Shown in pieces: positions 53,337 to 62,707 of a stretch of 64,000 nucleotides of DNA. Each line of letters starts with the position of its first letter. Position 1 is the first letter of the stretch. Made by a program: the position numbers and the translations under genes. Below the pieces are notes generated by a model. That model was not told where the DNA came from, made no database searches, and saw only the letters and a list, made by a program, of their open reading frames with translations. The DNA comes from Pseudoflavonifractor sp. 524-17 (lineage in GTDB: Bacteria > Bacillota > Clostridia > Oscillospirales > Oscillospiraceae): positions 22,527 to 86,526 of the forward strand of contig NZ_QWEK01000007.1 of assembly GCF_009935845.1 (NCBI RefSeq). Direction: 5' to 3'.

Positions 53337-55319
53337 CTACGAAATATCCGCCAAATCCAGATATTTATACCCGTCCTCCGCGATATGTTCCTTTCTGCCC
53401 TGAAGATTATCCCCCAGAAGCAGATCAAAAATAGCGGCGGTGCGCTGCACATCCTCCGGCATGACTTTGATAAGGCGGCGGGTGTCCGGATTCATGGTGG
53501 TGAGCCACATCATGTCCGGCTCGTTCTCGCCCAGGCCCTTGGAGCGCTGTATGTTGCATTTTTTCCCCGCCAGCTTGGCGGTGATGTCCTGCTTTTCCCG
53601 CTCGCTGTAGGCGAACCAGGTCTTGTCCTTGCAGGTAATCTCGTACAGAGGGGATTCGGCGATATAGACGTAGCCCCGCTGGATGAGGGTGGGCACCAGG
53701 CGGTAGAGCATGGTGAGAATCAAAGTGCGGATCTGGAAGCCGTCCACGTCGGCGTCGGTACAGATGACGACTTTGTTCCACCGCAGGTTCATCAGGTCAA
53801 AGGAGGAAATATCCTTGGCGTGCCGGTCCTCCACCTCGCACCCGCAGCCCAGGACCTTCAGAAGGTCGGTGATGATCTCGCTTTTGAAGATCTTGGCGTA
53901 GTCGGCCTTGAGGCAGTTGAGAATTTTCCCCCGCACCGGCATGATGCCCTGGAACTCGGCGTCCCGGGACAGCTTCACCGCGCCCATGGCGGAGTCGCCC
54001 TCTACGATATACAGCTCCCGCCGCTCGGTGTCCTTGGTGCGGCAGTCCACGAACTTCTGCACCCGGTTGGCGATGTCCACGCTGCCGGAGAGCTTTTTCT
54101 TGATGTTGAGCCGGGCTTTCTCCGCGCTCTCCCGGCTGCGCTTGTTGATGAGCACCTGCTCGGCAATCTTCTCCGCGTCCAGGGGGGTCTCGATGAAGTA
54201 GACCTCCAGCTGGGCTTTGAGAAAGTCGGTCATAGCTTCCTGGACAAATTTGTTATTGATGGCCTTCTTGGTCTGGTTCTCATAAGAGGTCTGAGTGGAG
54301 AAATTATTGCTCACCAGCACCAGACAGTCCTCAATATCCGCCCAGGTGATCTTGCTCTCGCCCTTTTGATATTTGTTTTGCTGGCGCAGGTAGCTGTCAA
54401 TGCCGGAGACGAAGGCGCTCTTCACGGCCTTTTCCGGCGCGCCCCCGTGTTCCAGCCAGGAGGAGTTGTGGTAGTGCTCGATCTGGTTGACCGTGTTGGA
54501 AAAGCAGAAGGACAGGCTGAGCTTTACCTTGTATTTCGGCTTGTCCGCCCGATCCCGGCCCCGGCGCTCGGTCTGCCAGAACACGGGGGAGGTGAGGGAC
54601 TGCTCCCCCGCCAGCTCATTTACATAGTCGATGATGCCGCGCTCATAGCGGAATTCCGTGATCTCAAAGGCCCCGTCCACCTGGTTGCGGAAGCGGAAGG
54701 TAATGCCCGCGTTGACCACGGCCTGGCGCTTCATTATATCCAGGTAGTATCCGGCGGGGATGTCGATGTCGGTAAAGACCTCCAGGTCGGGCTTCCAGCG
54801 GAAGAGGGAGCCGGTCTTCTTGGGGGAGGCGGGCTCCTTGGTCAGGCCGCCCACATTCTCCCCCTTCTCAAAGTGGAGGGAGTAGCGCAGGCCGTCCCGG
54901 TGGATAACCGCGTCGAAATACTCGCTGGCGTACTGGGTGGCGCAGGAGCCCAGGCCGTTGAGGCCCAAAGAGTACTCGTAGTTGTCCCCGTCCCCGCCGT
55001 ACTTGCCCCCGGCGTACAGCTCACAGAACACCAGCTCCCAGTTGTACCGCTGCTCCTTCTCGTTCCAGTCCACGGGGCAGCCCCGGCCGAAGTCCTCCAC
55101 CTCGATGGAGTGGTCGGCATAGCGGGTGACAGTGATGAGGGAGCCGTGTCCCTCACGGGCCTCGTCGATGGCGTTGGACAGAATCTCAAAGACGGCGTGC
55201 TCACAGCCGTCCAGCCCGTCAGAGCCGAAAATAACGCCGGGCCGCTTGCGCACCCGGTCCGCCCCCTTCAGGGCGGAGATGGAGTCGTTGTCATAGGATT
55301 TTGGCGTGGTCTTTGCCAT
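53337..55319 (-). CDS. parE: DNA topoisomerase IV subunit B
   Basis: The 660-residue protein has the GHKL ATPase site (EILSNAIDEAREGHG, VEDFGRGCPVDW, YSLGLNGLGSCATQYAS) and the TOPRIM motifs (ELYIVEGDSAMGAVKL, VVICTDADVDGFQIRTLILTMLYRLVP). GyrB-type inserts are missing, supporting ParE. A strong promoter lies upstream and parC follows across the palindromic element. Confidence 0.93.
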   Translation of the reverse strand: MAKTTPKSYDNDSISALKGADRVRKRPGVIFGSDGLDGCEHAVFEILSNAIDEAREGHGSLITVTRYADHSIEVEDFGRGCPVDWNEKEQRYNWELVFCELYAGGKYGGDGDNYEYSLGLNGLGSCATQYASEYFDAVIHRDGLRYSLHFEKGENVGGLTKEPASPKKTGSLFRWKPDLEVFTDIDIPAGYYLDIMKRQAVVNAGITFRFRNQVDGAFEITEFRYERGIIDYVNELAGEQSLTSPVFWQTERRGRDRADKPKYKVKLSLSFCFSNTVNQIEHYHNSSWLEHGGAPEKAVKSAFVSGIDSYLRQQNKYQKGESKITWADIEDCLVLVSNNFSTQTSYENQTKKAINNKFVQEAMTDFLKAQLEVYFIETPLDAEKIAEQVLINKRSRESAEKARLNIKKKLSGSVDIANRVQKFVDCRTKDTERRELYIVEGDSAMGAVKLSRDAEFQGIMPVRGKILNCLKADYAKIFKSEIITDLLKVLGCGCEVEDRHAKDISSFDLMNLRWNKVVICTDADVDGFQIRTLILTMLYRLVPTLIQRGYVYIAESPLYEITCKDKTWFAYSEREKQDITAKLAGKKCNIQRSKGLGENEPDMMWLTTMNPDTRRLIKVMPEDVQRTAAIFDLLLGDNLQGRKEHIAEDGYKYLDLADIS

Positions 55320-55416
55320 GGGCGTCTCCTCACTGTAATCAAAACATTTTATATCGCGGGCAAGAGATCCGGTAATTGAAACGCGGTATTTGCTGTGGTT
55401 CCACTTTGTTGATTAT

Positions 55417-55445
55417 ATCATACCCATTTTCAAGGAAAGTGTCAA
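55417..55445 (-). promoter_or_regulatory. Promoter of parE
   Basis: TTGACA (55445-55440), 17-nt spacer, TATGAT (55422-55417), overlapping a second TATAAT 5 nt downstream. Nothing else but the livF terminator is seen in 55320-55626. Confidence 0.8.
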
Positions 55446-55573
55446 GAAACGCAAATCCGCCGGTGATGAACACAGGTTCTAAGATAACACAGACGGCCCA
55501 GTATAGGCAAGCAGTAATTCAATATGCCCGGCCCGCTGGGCTGAGAGCGGGAGAAAATCCTGTGAATACGGTA

Positions 55574-55610
55574 AAAAGCAGACACCCGGAACCCATCGGA
55601 TTCCAGGTGC
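55574..55610 (-). terminator. Terminator of the liv operon
   Basis: CACCTGGAA pairs with TTCCGGGTG (one wobble) and is followed on the minus strand by CTGCTTTTTAC, shortly after the livF stop. Confidence 0.65.
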
Positions 55611-55626
55611 CGGCGTGTCCTTGCTG

Positions 55627-56328
55627 CTATCCGCCCAGGTAGGCTTTTTTTACGGCCTCGTCCTCCAGAAGCTGGGCGCCGGTGCCGGTGGTGACGATTT
55701 TTCCCGTCTCCAGCACATAGCCCCTGTGGGCCACGGAGAGGGCCATTTGAGCGTTCTGCTCCACCAGCAAAATAGTGGTGCCGGCGCGGTTGAGCTCCTT
55801 GATGATGTCAAAGATCTGCTCCACCAAAATAGGAGCCAGACCCATGGAGGGCTCATCCAGCATGAGCAGCTTGGGCTTGGACATGAGGGCGCGGCCCATG
55901 GCCAGCATCTGCTGCTCGCCGCCGGAGAGGGTACCGGCCACCTGCCGGCGGCGCTCCTTCAGGCGGGGGAAGCGCTGGTACACGTCCTCCAGGCCGGGGT
56001 AAATCTCGCTGTTGGGGCGGGTGAACGCCCCCATCTCCAGGTTTTCCTCCACCGTCATCTGGAGGAAGACCCGCCGTCCCTCCGGCACGTGGGCCAGGCC
56101 GAGGGAGACGACCTTGTGGGGAGGAATACCGGCCAGGCTCTTGTCCATAAAGCGGATGGATCCGGTGTGGGAGTGGAGCAGGCCGGAGACAGTCTGGAGG
56201 GTGGTGGACTTGCCTGCGCCGTTGGCGCCGATGAGGGTGACAATCTCCCCTTCGTTTACCTCAAAGGAGATATCCTTGATGGCGTGAATGGCGCCGTAAT
56301 AGACATTGATGTGTTCAACCTTCAGCAT
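55627..56328 (-). CDS. livF: Branched-chain amino acid ABC transporter ATP-binding protein LivF
   Basis: The 233-residue ATPase has Walker A GANGAGKST, signature LSGGEQQMLAMGRAL and Walker B LLMLDEPSMGLAP, with the LivF-type start MLKVEHINVYYGAIHAIKDISFEVNEGEIVTLIG. It powers uptake of leucine, isoleucine and valine with LivG. It lies 5 nt after livG and ends the operon. Confidence 0.95.
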   Translation of the reverse strand: MLKVEHINVYYGAIHAIKDISFEVNEGEIVTLIGANGAGKSTTLQTVSGLLHSHTGSIRFMDKSLAGIPPHKVVSLGLAHVPEGRRVFLQMTVEENLEMGAFTRPNSEIYPGLEDVYQRFPRLKERRRQVAGTLSGGEQQMLAMGRALMSKPKLLMLDEPSMGLAPILVEQIFDIIKELNRAGTTILLVEQNAQMALSVAHRGYVLETGKIVTTGTGAQLLEDEAVKKAYLGG

Positions 56329-56333
56329 TGGTC

Positions 56334-57191
56334 TCAGCCCTCCTTCTTCTGGGAGCCCAGATAGGCCTCGATCACCCGGGGGTTATTCTGAATGTCTTCC
56401 GGCGTGCCCTTGGCGATGATTTTGCCGAAATTGAGCACGCAGATGCCCTCACAGATGCCCATGACCAGGTTCATGTCGTGCTCGATGAGCATAATGGCAA
56501 TGTGGAAGGTGTCCCGGATTTTCAGGATATTTTCCATCAAATCCGCGGTTTCCGAGGGGTTCATACCGGCGGCGGGCTCATCCAGCAGGAGCAGAGAGGG
56601 GTTAGTGGCCAGCGCGCGGACAATCTCCAGCCGGCGCTGGGCGCCGTAGGGCAGGCTGCCAGCCTGGTGATTGGCCAGATCCTCCATATCAAAGATGTGC
56701 AGCAGCTCCATGGCGCTCTCATGGGCCAGCTTCTCCTTCTTCCAGTAGCCCGGCAGGCGGAACACCCCGTTCCACATGGGGTAGCGGATCTGGTTGTGCA
56801 GTCCGATTTTTACGTTGTCCTCCACGCTGAGCTTGTCGAACAGACGGATATTCTGGAAGGTGCGGGCGATGCCCGCCCGGTTGACCTGGGTGATGCTCAT
56901 ATTGTGGGTGTCCTTGCCGTCCAGGAGGATGGTGCCCCGGGTGGGCTGATAGACCTTGGTGAGCAGATTGAACACGGTGGTTTTGCCCGCGCCGTTGGGC
57001 CCGATAAGCCCGGCGATCTCGGTGCGGCCGATGGCCATGTCGAACTCGTCCACGGCGGTGAGGCCGCCGAAGTCAATGCCCAGGTTGCGGCATTCTAGGA
57101 TGGGCCGCTTGTCCACGTCCCGCTCCGGCACCATGTTGACGCTGGGCACGGGGACCAGACGGGTGGGCTTGCGCTGTTCCATGCGGCTCAT
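56334..57191 (-). CDS. livG: Branched-chain amino acid ABC transporter ATP-binding protein LivG
   Basis: The 285-residue ATPase has Walker A GPNGAGKTT, the signature region LPYGAQRRLEIVRALA (LivG-type, YG in place of SG) and Walker B LLLLDEPAAGMNPSE. The N-terminus is about 25 residues longer than usual. The ATG overlaps the livM stop (ATGA). Confidence 0.95.
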   Translation of the reverse strand: MSRMEQRKPTRLVPVPSVNMVPERDVDKRPILECRNLGIDFGGLTAVDEFDMAIGRTEIAGLIGPNGAGKTTVFNLLTKVYQPTRGTILLDGKDTHNMSITQVNRAGIARTFQNIRLFDKLSVEDNVKIGLHNQIRYPMWNGVFRLPGYWKKEKLAHESAMELLHIFDMEDLANHQAGSLPYGAQRRLEIVRALATNPSLLLLDEPAAGMNPSETADLMENILKIRDTFHIAIMLIEHDMNLVMGICEGICVLNFGKIIAKGTPEDIQNNPRVIEAYLGSQKKEG

Positions 57192-58255
57192 GCCTGCTTC
57201 ACTCCTTTCTTGGCGGGGGCCTTTTTCAGGCCGAGGCGGGAGAAGAAGTCCCGGATGGTAGGATTATTGGTGGCCAGCATCACCAGGATAAGAACCACGG
57301 CATAGACCAGCATACGGTAGTCGTTTACCGCCCGCAGCAGCTCCGGCAGGACGGTGAGCAGGGCGGCGGCGATGATGGAGCCCCGGATATTGCCCATGCC
57401 TCCCAGCACCACAAACACCAGCACCAGAATGGAGGTGTTGAAGTCAAACTTCTTGGCCGCCACAGAGGAGTAGTTCATGGCGTAGAGGGCGCCGGCGGCC
57501 CCCGCCAGCACGGCGGAGGTGACAAAGGCCATAAGCTTGTACTTGGTGGCCCCGATGCCCACGCTCTCCGCGGCGATGCGGTTGTCCCGCAGGGCCAGAA
57601 TGGCCCGGCCCGCCCGGCTGTTCACCAGGTTGAGCACCACGGTGATGGCGATGAGCACCAGAATAAATCCCGCGGTAAAGGTTGCCAGCTTCACGTTGGC
57701 GGTGACCCCCATCGGGCCCTTCAGAATGGCTTTGCCGCCGCTCTCCAGGGCAAGAGCGGCCTCGTTTTTTGTGGAGAAGTGCAGGCCGCTGCCGTCCACA
57801 CCCACATAGAGGATGTTGATGATGTTCTTGATAATCTCGCCAAAGGCCAGCGTGACAATGGCCAGATAGTCCCCCCGCAGGCGGAGCACCGGCACACCCA
57901 CAATGAATCCGGCCACGCCGGCGAAGAGGGCGCCCACCACCATGGCCACCACCAGCCGGAGGGCTGGGGAGGGGATGGCGTTTTGCAGGGACATGGCGGC
58001 GATGACGCCGGAGAAAGCGCCCACGCTCATAAATCCGGCGTGGCCCAGAGAGAGCTCGCCAGAGATGCCTACCACCAGATTGAGAGAGATGGCCATGACC
58101 ACATAGGCGCAGATGGGCACCAGCTGTCCTTCCAGCGAGGGGGAGACCATTCCCTGGCCCCGGAGGACCTGGAGGATAATAAAGGCGGCGGCCACCATGC
58201 CGTAGGTGATGGAATTGTTCACCAGCCGCTTGCGGCCGGGGGATAGTTTTTTCAT
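57188..58255 (-). CDS. livM: Branched-chain amino acid ABC transporter permease LivM
   Basis: The protein has about ten membrane segments and the LivM signatures LSLGHAGFMSVGAFSGVI and GDYLAIVTLAFGEIIKNI, plus VFVVLGGMGNIRGSI near the end. I prefer ATG 58255 (AGGTGG just upstream) over GTG 58264. It forms the membrane channel with LivH. Confidence 0.93.
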   Translation of the reverse strand: MKKLSPGRKRLVNNSITYGMVAAAFIILQVLRGQGMVSPSLEGQLVPICAYVVMAISLNLVVGISGELSLGHAGFMSVGAFSGVIAAMSLQNAIPSPALRLVVAMVVGALFAGVAGFIVGVPVLRLRGDYLAIVTLAFGEIIKNIINILYVGVDGSGLHFSTKNEAALALESGGKAILKGPMGVTANVKLATFTAGFILVLIAITVVLNLVNSRAGRAILALRDNRIAAESVGIGATKYKLMAFVTSAVLAGAAGALYAMNYSSVAAKKFDFNTSILVLVFVVLGGMGNIRGSIIAAALLTVLPELLRAVNDYRMLVYAVVLILVMLATNNPTIRDFFSRLGLKKAPAKKGVKQA

Positions 58256-58264
58256 CTCTGCCAC

Positions 58265-59161
58265 CTACACTTTCTCTCGGATGGTCTTGCCCAGCAGGCC
58301 GGAGGGCTTGACCAGCAGCACAATAATGAGCACGGCGAAGACAATGGCATCGGACAGGGCGGTGGAGATATACGCCTTGGCGAAGATCTCAATAATGCCC
58401 AGCAGAATCCCCCCCAGCATGGCGCCGGGGATGGAGCCGATGCCCCCGAAGACAGCGGCGGTAAAGGCCTTGATGCCGGGCAGTGAGCCGGTGGTGGGCA
58501 TTAAGGTAGGGTAGGCGGAGCACAGGAGCACGCCGGCGACGGCCGCTAAGGCGGATCCGATGGCAAAGGTCATGGAGATGGTGCGGTTTACGTCGATACC
58601 CATGAGCATGGCCGCGCCCTTGTCCTCCGAGCAGGCCCGCATGGCCTTGCCCATCTTGGTCCGGCTGGTGAAAAAGGTGAGGGCCAGCATAATCACCACA
58701 CAGGCCGCCACCGTCACCAGGGCCACATGGGTAATGCTCAGCTCCCCGATTTTGAACGAGCCCGTGCCCACTACGGAGGGGAAGATCTTGGTGTCGGACT
58801 TCCACAGGAGCAGGGCGCTGTTCTGGAGGAAATAGCTCACGCCGATGGCGGTGATGAGCACCGCCAGGGAGGGAGCGGCCCGCAGGGGTTTATAGGCCAG
58901 ACGCTCAATAATCACGCCCAGCACGGTACACACCGCCATGGCCAGCAGCACCGCCACAATAGGGTGCAGCTTGTACTGACCCATGGCGAAGAAGCAGACG
59001 TAGGCGCCCACCATGATTACGTCGCCGTGGGCAAAATTAAGCATCTTGGCAATTCCGTAGACCATGGTATAGCCCAGGGCGATGATGGCATAAATACTGC
59101 CTAGGCTGATGCCTTTGATCAGGTTATTGAGGATACCCAGGAGAATACCCAAACCGACCAC
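58265..59161 (-). CDS. livH: Branched-chain amino acid ABC transporter permease LivH
   Basis: The 298-residue permease has about eight membrane segments with the LivH pattern GSIYAIIALGYTMVYGIAKMLNFAHGDVIMVGAY and AFTAAVFGGIGSIPGAMLGGILLGI. Start is GTG 59161 or TTG 59152. The gene is separated from livK by a 400-bp repeat-rich gap, which may lower its expression relative to the binding protein. Confidence 0.94.
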   Translation of the reverse strand: MVGLGILLGILNNLIKGISLGSIYAIIALGYTMVYGIAKMLNFAHGDVIMVGAYVCFFAMGQYKLHPIVAVLLAMAVCTVLGVIIERLAYKPLRAAPSLAVLITAIGVSYFLQNSALLLWKSDTKIFPSVVGTGSFKIGELSITHVALVTVAACVVIMLALTFFTSRTKMGKAMRACSEDKGAAMLMGIDVNRTISMTFAIGSALAAVAGVLLCSAYPTLMPTTGSLPGIKAFTAAVFGGIGSIPGAMLGGILLGIIEIFAKAYISTALSDAIVFAVLIIVLLVKPSGLLGKTIREKV

Positions 59162-59321
59162 CTCTTTCTCGTTTTTCTCATTCTCTCAATTTCAAAATAG
59201 GCGCGAAAACGCCAAAATGGGACGGTATGGCAGAGACCTTTGCACCCGTTTAAAAAATGGATGCAGACGTTTCTGCCATACAGGGGGAATGCGCTGCCGC
59301 GCCGCATAAAAATAGGGGAAA

Positions 59322-59539
59322 GAGAGGGCTGCTGTACAGCAACCCTCTCAGCGTGCCAAAAACATGAAATCTGAAGGGCCCCGGAGGGAGGGATAGTGTG
59401 AAAGGGAACCGTCAGGGTTCCCTTTCGCGTCCAGGCAAACCAGTTTTCAGAACTTTTTGAAGTTCTGAAAACTGCTCTCAGCCTGGCGAAAAACACGTTT
59501 CGCCAGGCTGAGAGAGGGCTGCTGTACAGCAACCCTCTC
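59322..59539. repeat. Hairpin cluster between livK and livH, including an interspersed repeat
   Basis: The 28-bp palindrome with core TGCTGTACAGCA occurs at 59322-59349 and again at 59512-59539. Between them: GGGAACCGTCAGGGTTCCC (59404-59422), CAGTTTTCAGAAC...GTTCTGAAAACTG (59441-59474) and CTCAGCCTGGCGAAA...TTTCGCCAGGCTGAG (59476-59511). The first two, with GGATAGTGTGAAA (59391-59403), match the cluster at 30667-30795 in inverse orientation. The rest of 59162-59563 shows no gene. Confidence 0.75.
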
Positions 59540-59563
59540 TGGGGTTCCATGAAGGTGAAAAGA

Positions 59564-60769
59564 TTACTGGGTGACGTAATTGCCGTCCTGGACGGAGACC
59601 ACCACGGGGGCCTTGGAGACCTCGCCGTTGGTGCTCCAGCTCATGCCGGAACCGGTGAGGCCGTCCACGCTGAAGCTGCCGCTGGTAAAGGTGGCGATCA
59701 TGGCCTGGCAGATGGCGGCGTTGTCCATATCGCTGGTGAGATTGGCGGCCTGGGCGGCGGCGTAGATGGCGTACATGCAGTCATAGCCGTCGGCGGCAAA
59801 CTGGTTGGGCAGGGTGCCGTAGGCCGCCTGATAGGCGGAGACGAAGTTCACGGTGCGCTCATCCTCGCCCCAGGCGTTGAAGGGGGTCATGAGCATCAGG
59901 CCCTCGGCCAGGGAGGTGTCAAAGCCCTCCATGTCCAGAATGCCGTCCATGCCGTCGCAGCCGAAGAAGGTGGGGGCAAAGCCCATGGTCTTGGCCTGGT
60001 TGAGGATCAGGGAAGCGGGGGTGTAGTAGATGGGCATGAACACCAGATCCGCGCCGGCGTCCTTCAAGGCGTTGAGCTGGACGGTAAAGTCGGTGTTGGT
60101 GTCCTCGGGGAAGGTCTGAACGCTGACGACAGACAGGCCGATGGAGTCCGCCTGGGCCTGGAAGGCGTTGTAGATGCCGGTGGAGTAGGCGTCGCCGTTG
60201 TTGTAGATGACGCCGATCTGGCTGCCCAGGTTGTTATCCTTGATGTAGTTGGCGGCGGTGGTGCCCTGGTTGGGATCGGTGAAGCAGACCTGGAACACGT
60301 TGTCCTTGCCGCTGGTCACATCGGTGGAAGAGGCGGAGGGGGTGAGCTGGAAATACCGGTCGCTGAAGGTCTCAGCCGCCACGGCCACGCAGGGGGTGGT
60401 GGTGGTGCAGCCGTAGATGACCTGGACGTTGCTGCCCTTCAGGGTGTTGTAGGCGTTGACGGACTTCTCCGCATCGCCCTCGTCATCCTGGAAGTTCAGC
60501 TCCAGCTGGAGGCCGCCCAAGGCGTTGATCTCCTGCACGGCGATCTCGGCGCCCTGCTTGGTGGCCAGGCCGTACACGGCGGCGGAGCCGGTCAGGGGGC
60601 CGATGCCGCCGATCTTCAGGGTAGTGATGGCCTCTCCGCTGCCGCCGGCGGGGGCGCCGGAGGGCTGGGAAGCAGAGGGCTGGGCGGCAGTACCGCCGCC
60701 GCAGCTGGTGAGCAGAGCGGCGCTCATGGCAGCGGCCATAGTAAGAGACAAAATACGGGATTGTTTCAT
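59564..60769 (-). CDS. livK: Branched-chain amino acid ABC transporter substrate-binding lipoprotein
   Basis: The 401-residue protein has a lipoprotein signal (MKQSRILSLTMAAAMSAALLTSCGGG), a Ser/Ala/Pro linker and a type-I periplasmic-binding fold (LKIGGIGPLTGSAAVYGLATKQGAEIAVQEINALGG, the LivJ/LivK signature). It captures branched-chain amino acids outside the membrane for LivHMGF. AAGGAGG precedes the ATG. Confidence 0.94.
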   Translation of the reverse strand: MKQSRILSLTMAAAMSAALLTSCGGGTAAQPSASQPSGAPAGGSGEAITTLKIGGIGPLTGSAAVYGLATKQGAEIAVQEINALGGLQLELNFQDDEGDAEKSVNAYNTLKGSNVQVIYGCTTTTPCVAVAAETFSDRYFQLTPSASSTDVTSGKDNVFQVCFTDPNQGTTAANYIKDNNLGSQIGVIYNNGDAYSTGIYNAFQAQADSIGLSVVSVQTFPEDTNTDFTVQLNALKDAGADLVFMPIYYTPASLILNQAKTMGFAPTFFGCDGMDGILDMEGFDTSLAEGLMLMTPFNAWGEDERTVNFVSAYQAAYGTLPNQFAADGYDCMYAIYAAAQAANLTSDMDNAAICQAMIATFTSGSFSVDGLTGSGMSWSTNGEVSKAPVVVSVQDGNYVTQ

Positions 60770-60798
60770 TTCATTGAACCTCCTTGTGAGTTGTTGAC

Positions 60799-60828
60799 AT
60801 TATACGCCCCGAAACAAAAAGTTGTCAA
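60799..60828 (-). promoter_or_regulatory. Promoter of the liv operon
   Basis: TTGACA (60828-60823), 18-nt spacer, TATAAT (60804-60799). GTTGACA at 60793-60799 and TGTCAAC at 60823-60829 form a dyad around the promoter. Confidence 0.85.
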
Positions 60829-60900
60829 CCTGTTAAATTTCACAAGGTAGCGAGAGCTGTTTTTTCAATTCATGGCAGTAAAGCACAAAATCACAGGGGT

Positions 60901-61641
60901 TCAGATCAGAATACCGCCGTTGGGGCTGATCACCTGGCCGGTGAGAAAGCGTCCCCCCTCCGAGGCCAGGAAGAAGACGCTCTCCGCCGCGTCCTCCGGC
61001 CGGCCAATGGTCTCCAGAGGGGTGTCCATCCGAAGGGCCTCCAGATCGTCCGGGGTGAGATTGTGATTCATTTCTGTGTCAATCACCCCGGGAGCCACAC
61101 AATTTACCGTAATTCCAGAGGGCCCCACTTCTTTGGCCAGGGCTTTGGTCAGGCCGATGACCGCCGCTTTCGCCGCGGAGTAGGCCACCTCGCAGGAGCC
61201 GCCGGTGAGTCCCCAGATAGAGGACATGGTGATAATGCGCCCCTGCTTCCGGTGGATGAAATGGGGCAGCACCGCCCGGCAGCAGCGGAACACCCCGTCC
61301 ACGTTGACCTGGAAGCAGCTGTGCCAATCCTCGTCGGTGATGTCGGTAAAAAGCTGCTGTTTGGCGGCGCCGGCATTGCATACCAGTATGTCAAGTTGAC
61401 AAAATTTATCCAACACATTGTCAACCATTTGATTGACCTGCCCTGTGTCTCCTACGTCGCCCTGGAAGAGCGCCGCGTCGGCCCCCATGGCGCGCAGCTC
61501 CTCCGCCAGGGCGTGGGCCGCTTCCTGGGAGCGGTTGTAGTTAATGGCCACCCGGTCCCCCGCCCGGGCAAAACGGCGGGCGCAGGCCGCTCCAATCCCC
61601 CGGCTGGCCCCTGTAATAAGTACGGTGCGCGGCTGTTCCAC
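60901..61641 (-). CDS. Short-chain dehydrogenase/reductase (FabG-like)
   Basis: The product has the SDR cofactor motif TVLITGASRGIGAACAR, NAG (CNAGAA), catalytic Ser in ITMSSIWG and YSAAKAA (YxxxK), and ends FLTGQVISPNGGILI. Start GTG 61641 follows AGGAGGGG by 7 nt; ATG 61659 is possible. FabG is the 3-oxoacyl-ACP reductase of fatty acid synthesis, but no other fab genes are near, so a different keto substrate is possible. Confidence 0.88.
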   Translation of the reverse strand: MEQPRTVLITGASRGIGAACARRFARAGDRVAINYNRSQEAAHALAEELRAMGADAALFQGDVGDTGQVNQMVDNVLDKFCQLDILVCNAGAAKQQLFTDITDEDWHSCFQVNVDGVFRCCRAVLPHFIHRKQGRIITMSSIWGLTGGSCEVAYSAAKAAVIGLTKALAKEVGPSGITVNCVAPGVIDTEMNHNLTPDDLEALRMDTPLETIGRPEDAAESVFFLASEGGRFLTGQVISPNGGILI

Positions 61642-61773
61642 AGAAAATCCCCTCCTCATGTCAAGTCCTTTGATTATAAGGGGAGGGGGAGAAATTTGCA
61701 AGGGTTACTTGTTCTTTGAAACGGACAGGGGTATAATAAAAAAGCACCGAAAGATTCCAGAAAAGGAAATGGG

Positions 61774-62667
61774 GTGTTGACTGTGGAATATGAGATGAGA
61801 CAGGGGAGCCTCGGGATCCGGGTGTCGGACCGGGGGGCGGAGCTGTGCAGCCTGACCGCCTGGGGGCGGGAGTGGATGTGGCAGGGGGATCCCGCCGTGT
61901 GGGGCCGCCATGCCCCCACCTGCTTTCCCTGGTGCGGCCGGCTGAAGGACGGCTGGTTCGAGCAGGACGGGCGGCGGTATGAAAACGGCGCCCACGGCTT
62001 TGCCCGGGACCGGGTCCATACCCTTGTCGAGCAGGGGGAAAACCGGCTGGTTTTCCGGCTGGACGCGGACGGAGATACCCTGGCCCGCTATCCCTGGCGC
62101 TTCCGGCTGGACACCTGTTATACGGTGAGGGAGGACAGCCTGCGCGTGACCTACCAGGTGGAGAACCGGGACAGCCGGCCCATGCCCTTCCAGGTGGGCT
62201 TTCACCACGCCTTTGCCCTCCCCCTGGCGGCAGGAGCGGCCACCCAGGACCATGTGATCCGCTTCGAGCGGGCCGAGACGCCGGAGGAGATTGTCACCGG
62301 GCCGGAGGGACTGGTCAGCGGGAAGCGGCCCCGGTTTACCGGCGAGACGGAGATCGAGCTCACGGATACCCTCTTCGACCAAGACTCTATCTGCCTGACC
62401 AGCCTGCGCTCCCGATGGGTGGAGGTGGCGCTGAAGGGGGGAGGGCCTGCTCTGCGCCTGGGGATGGAAGGCTTTCCCTACGTGCTGCTCTGGTCCAAGC
62501 CGGGGCCCATGCGCTTTGTGTGTATCGAGCCGTGGTACGGCCTGCCGGACCGCCTGGATGGGGATCACAACCTGTTCCGCCGGCCGGCCATCCAGGTACT
62601 CCAGCCGGGGGAGACCTTTTCCTGTACCCAAACCACCGCCCTGCTGGGGGGCGGAGCAGAGGGATAA
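61774..62667 (+). CDS. Aldose 1-epimerase-family protein (YeaD/LacX-like)
   Basis: The protein has the galactose-mutarotase fold pattern: GAELCSLTAWGREWMWQGDPAVWGRHAPTCFPWCGRLKDG, HGFARDRV, VGFHHAFALPL and FVCIEPWYGLPD. These place it in the LacX/YphB group, which interconverts sugar anomers; substrate unknown. The start is one of several GTG/TTG codons (61774, 61777, 61783) after AAAAGGAAATGG. Confidence 0.85.
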   Translation: MLTVEYEMRQGSLGIRVSDRGAELCSLTAWGREWMWQGDPAVWGRHAPTCFPWCGRLKDGWFEQDGRRYENGAHGFARDRVHTLVEQGENRLVFRLDADGDTLARYPWRFRLDTCYTVREDSLRVTYQVENRDSRPMPFQVGFHHAFALPLAAGAATQDHVIRFERAETPEEIVTGPEGLVSGKRPRFTGETEIELTDTLFDQDSICLTSLRSRWVEVALKGGGPALRLGMEGFPYVLLWSKPGPMRFVCIEPWYGLPDRLDGDHNLFRRPAIQVLQPGETFSCTQTTALLGGGAEG

Positions 62668-62707
62668 GTTAGAATCTGGATTCATTTGGAAAGGAGTATT
62701 TTGTAGA

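Noticed and set aside
52913..53452. Open frames (up to about 180 codons) inside the palindromic element between parE and parC
   Set aside because: They follow the inverted-repeat structure, have no start signals and give unlike, low-complexity products on both strands.
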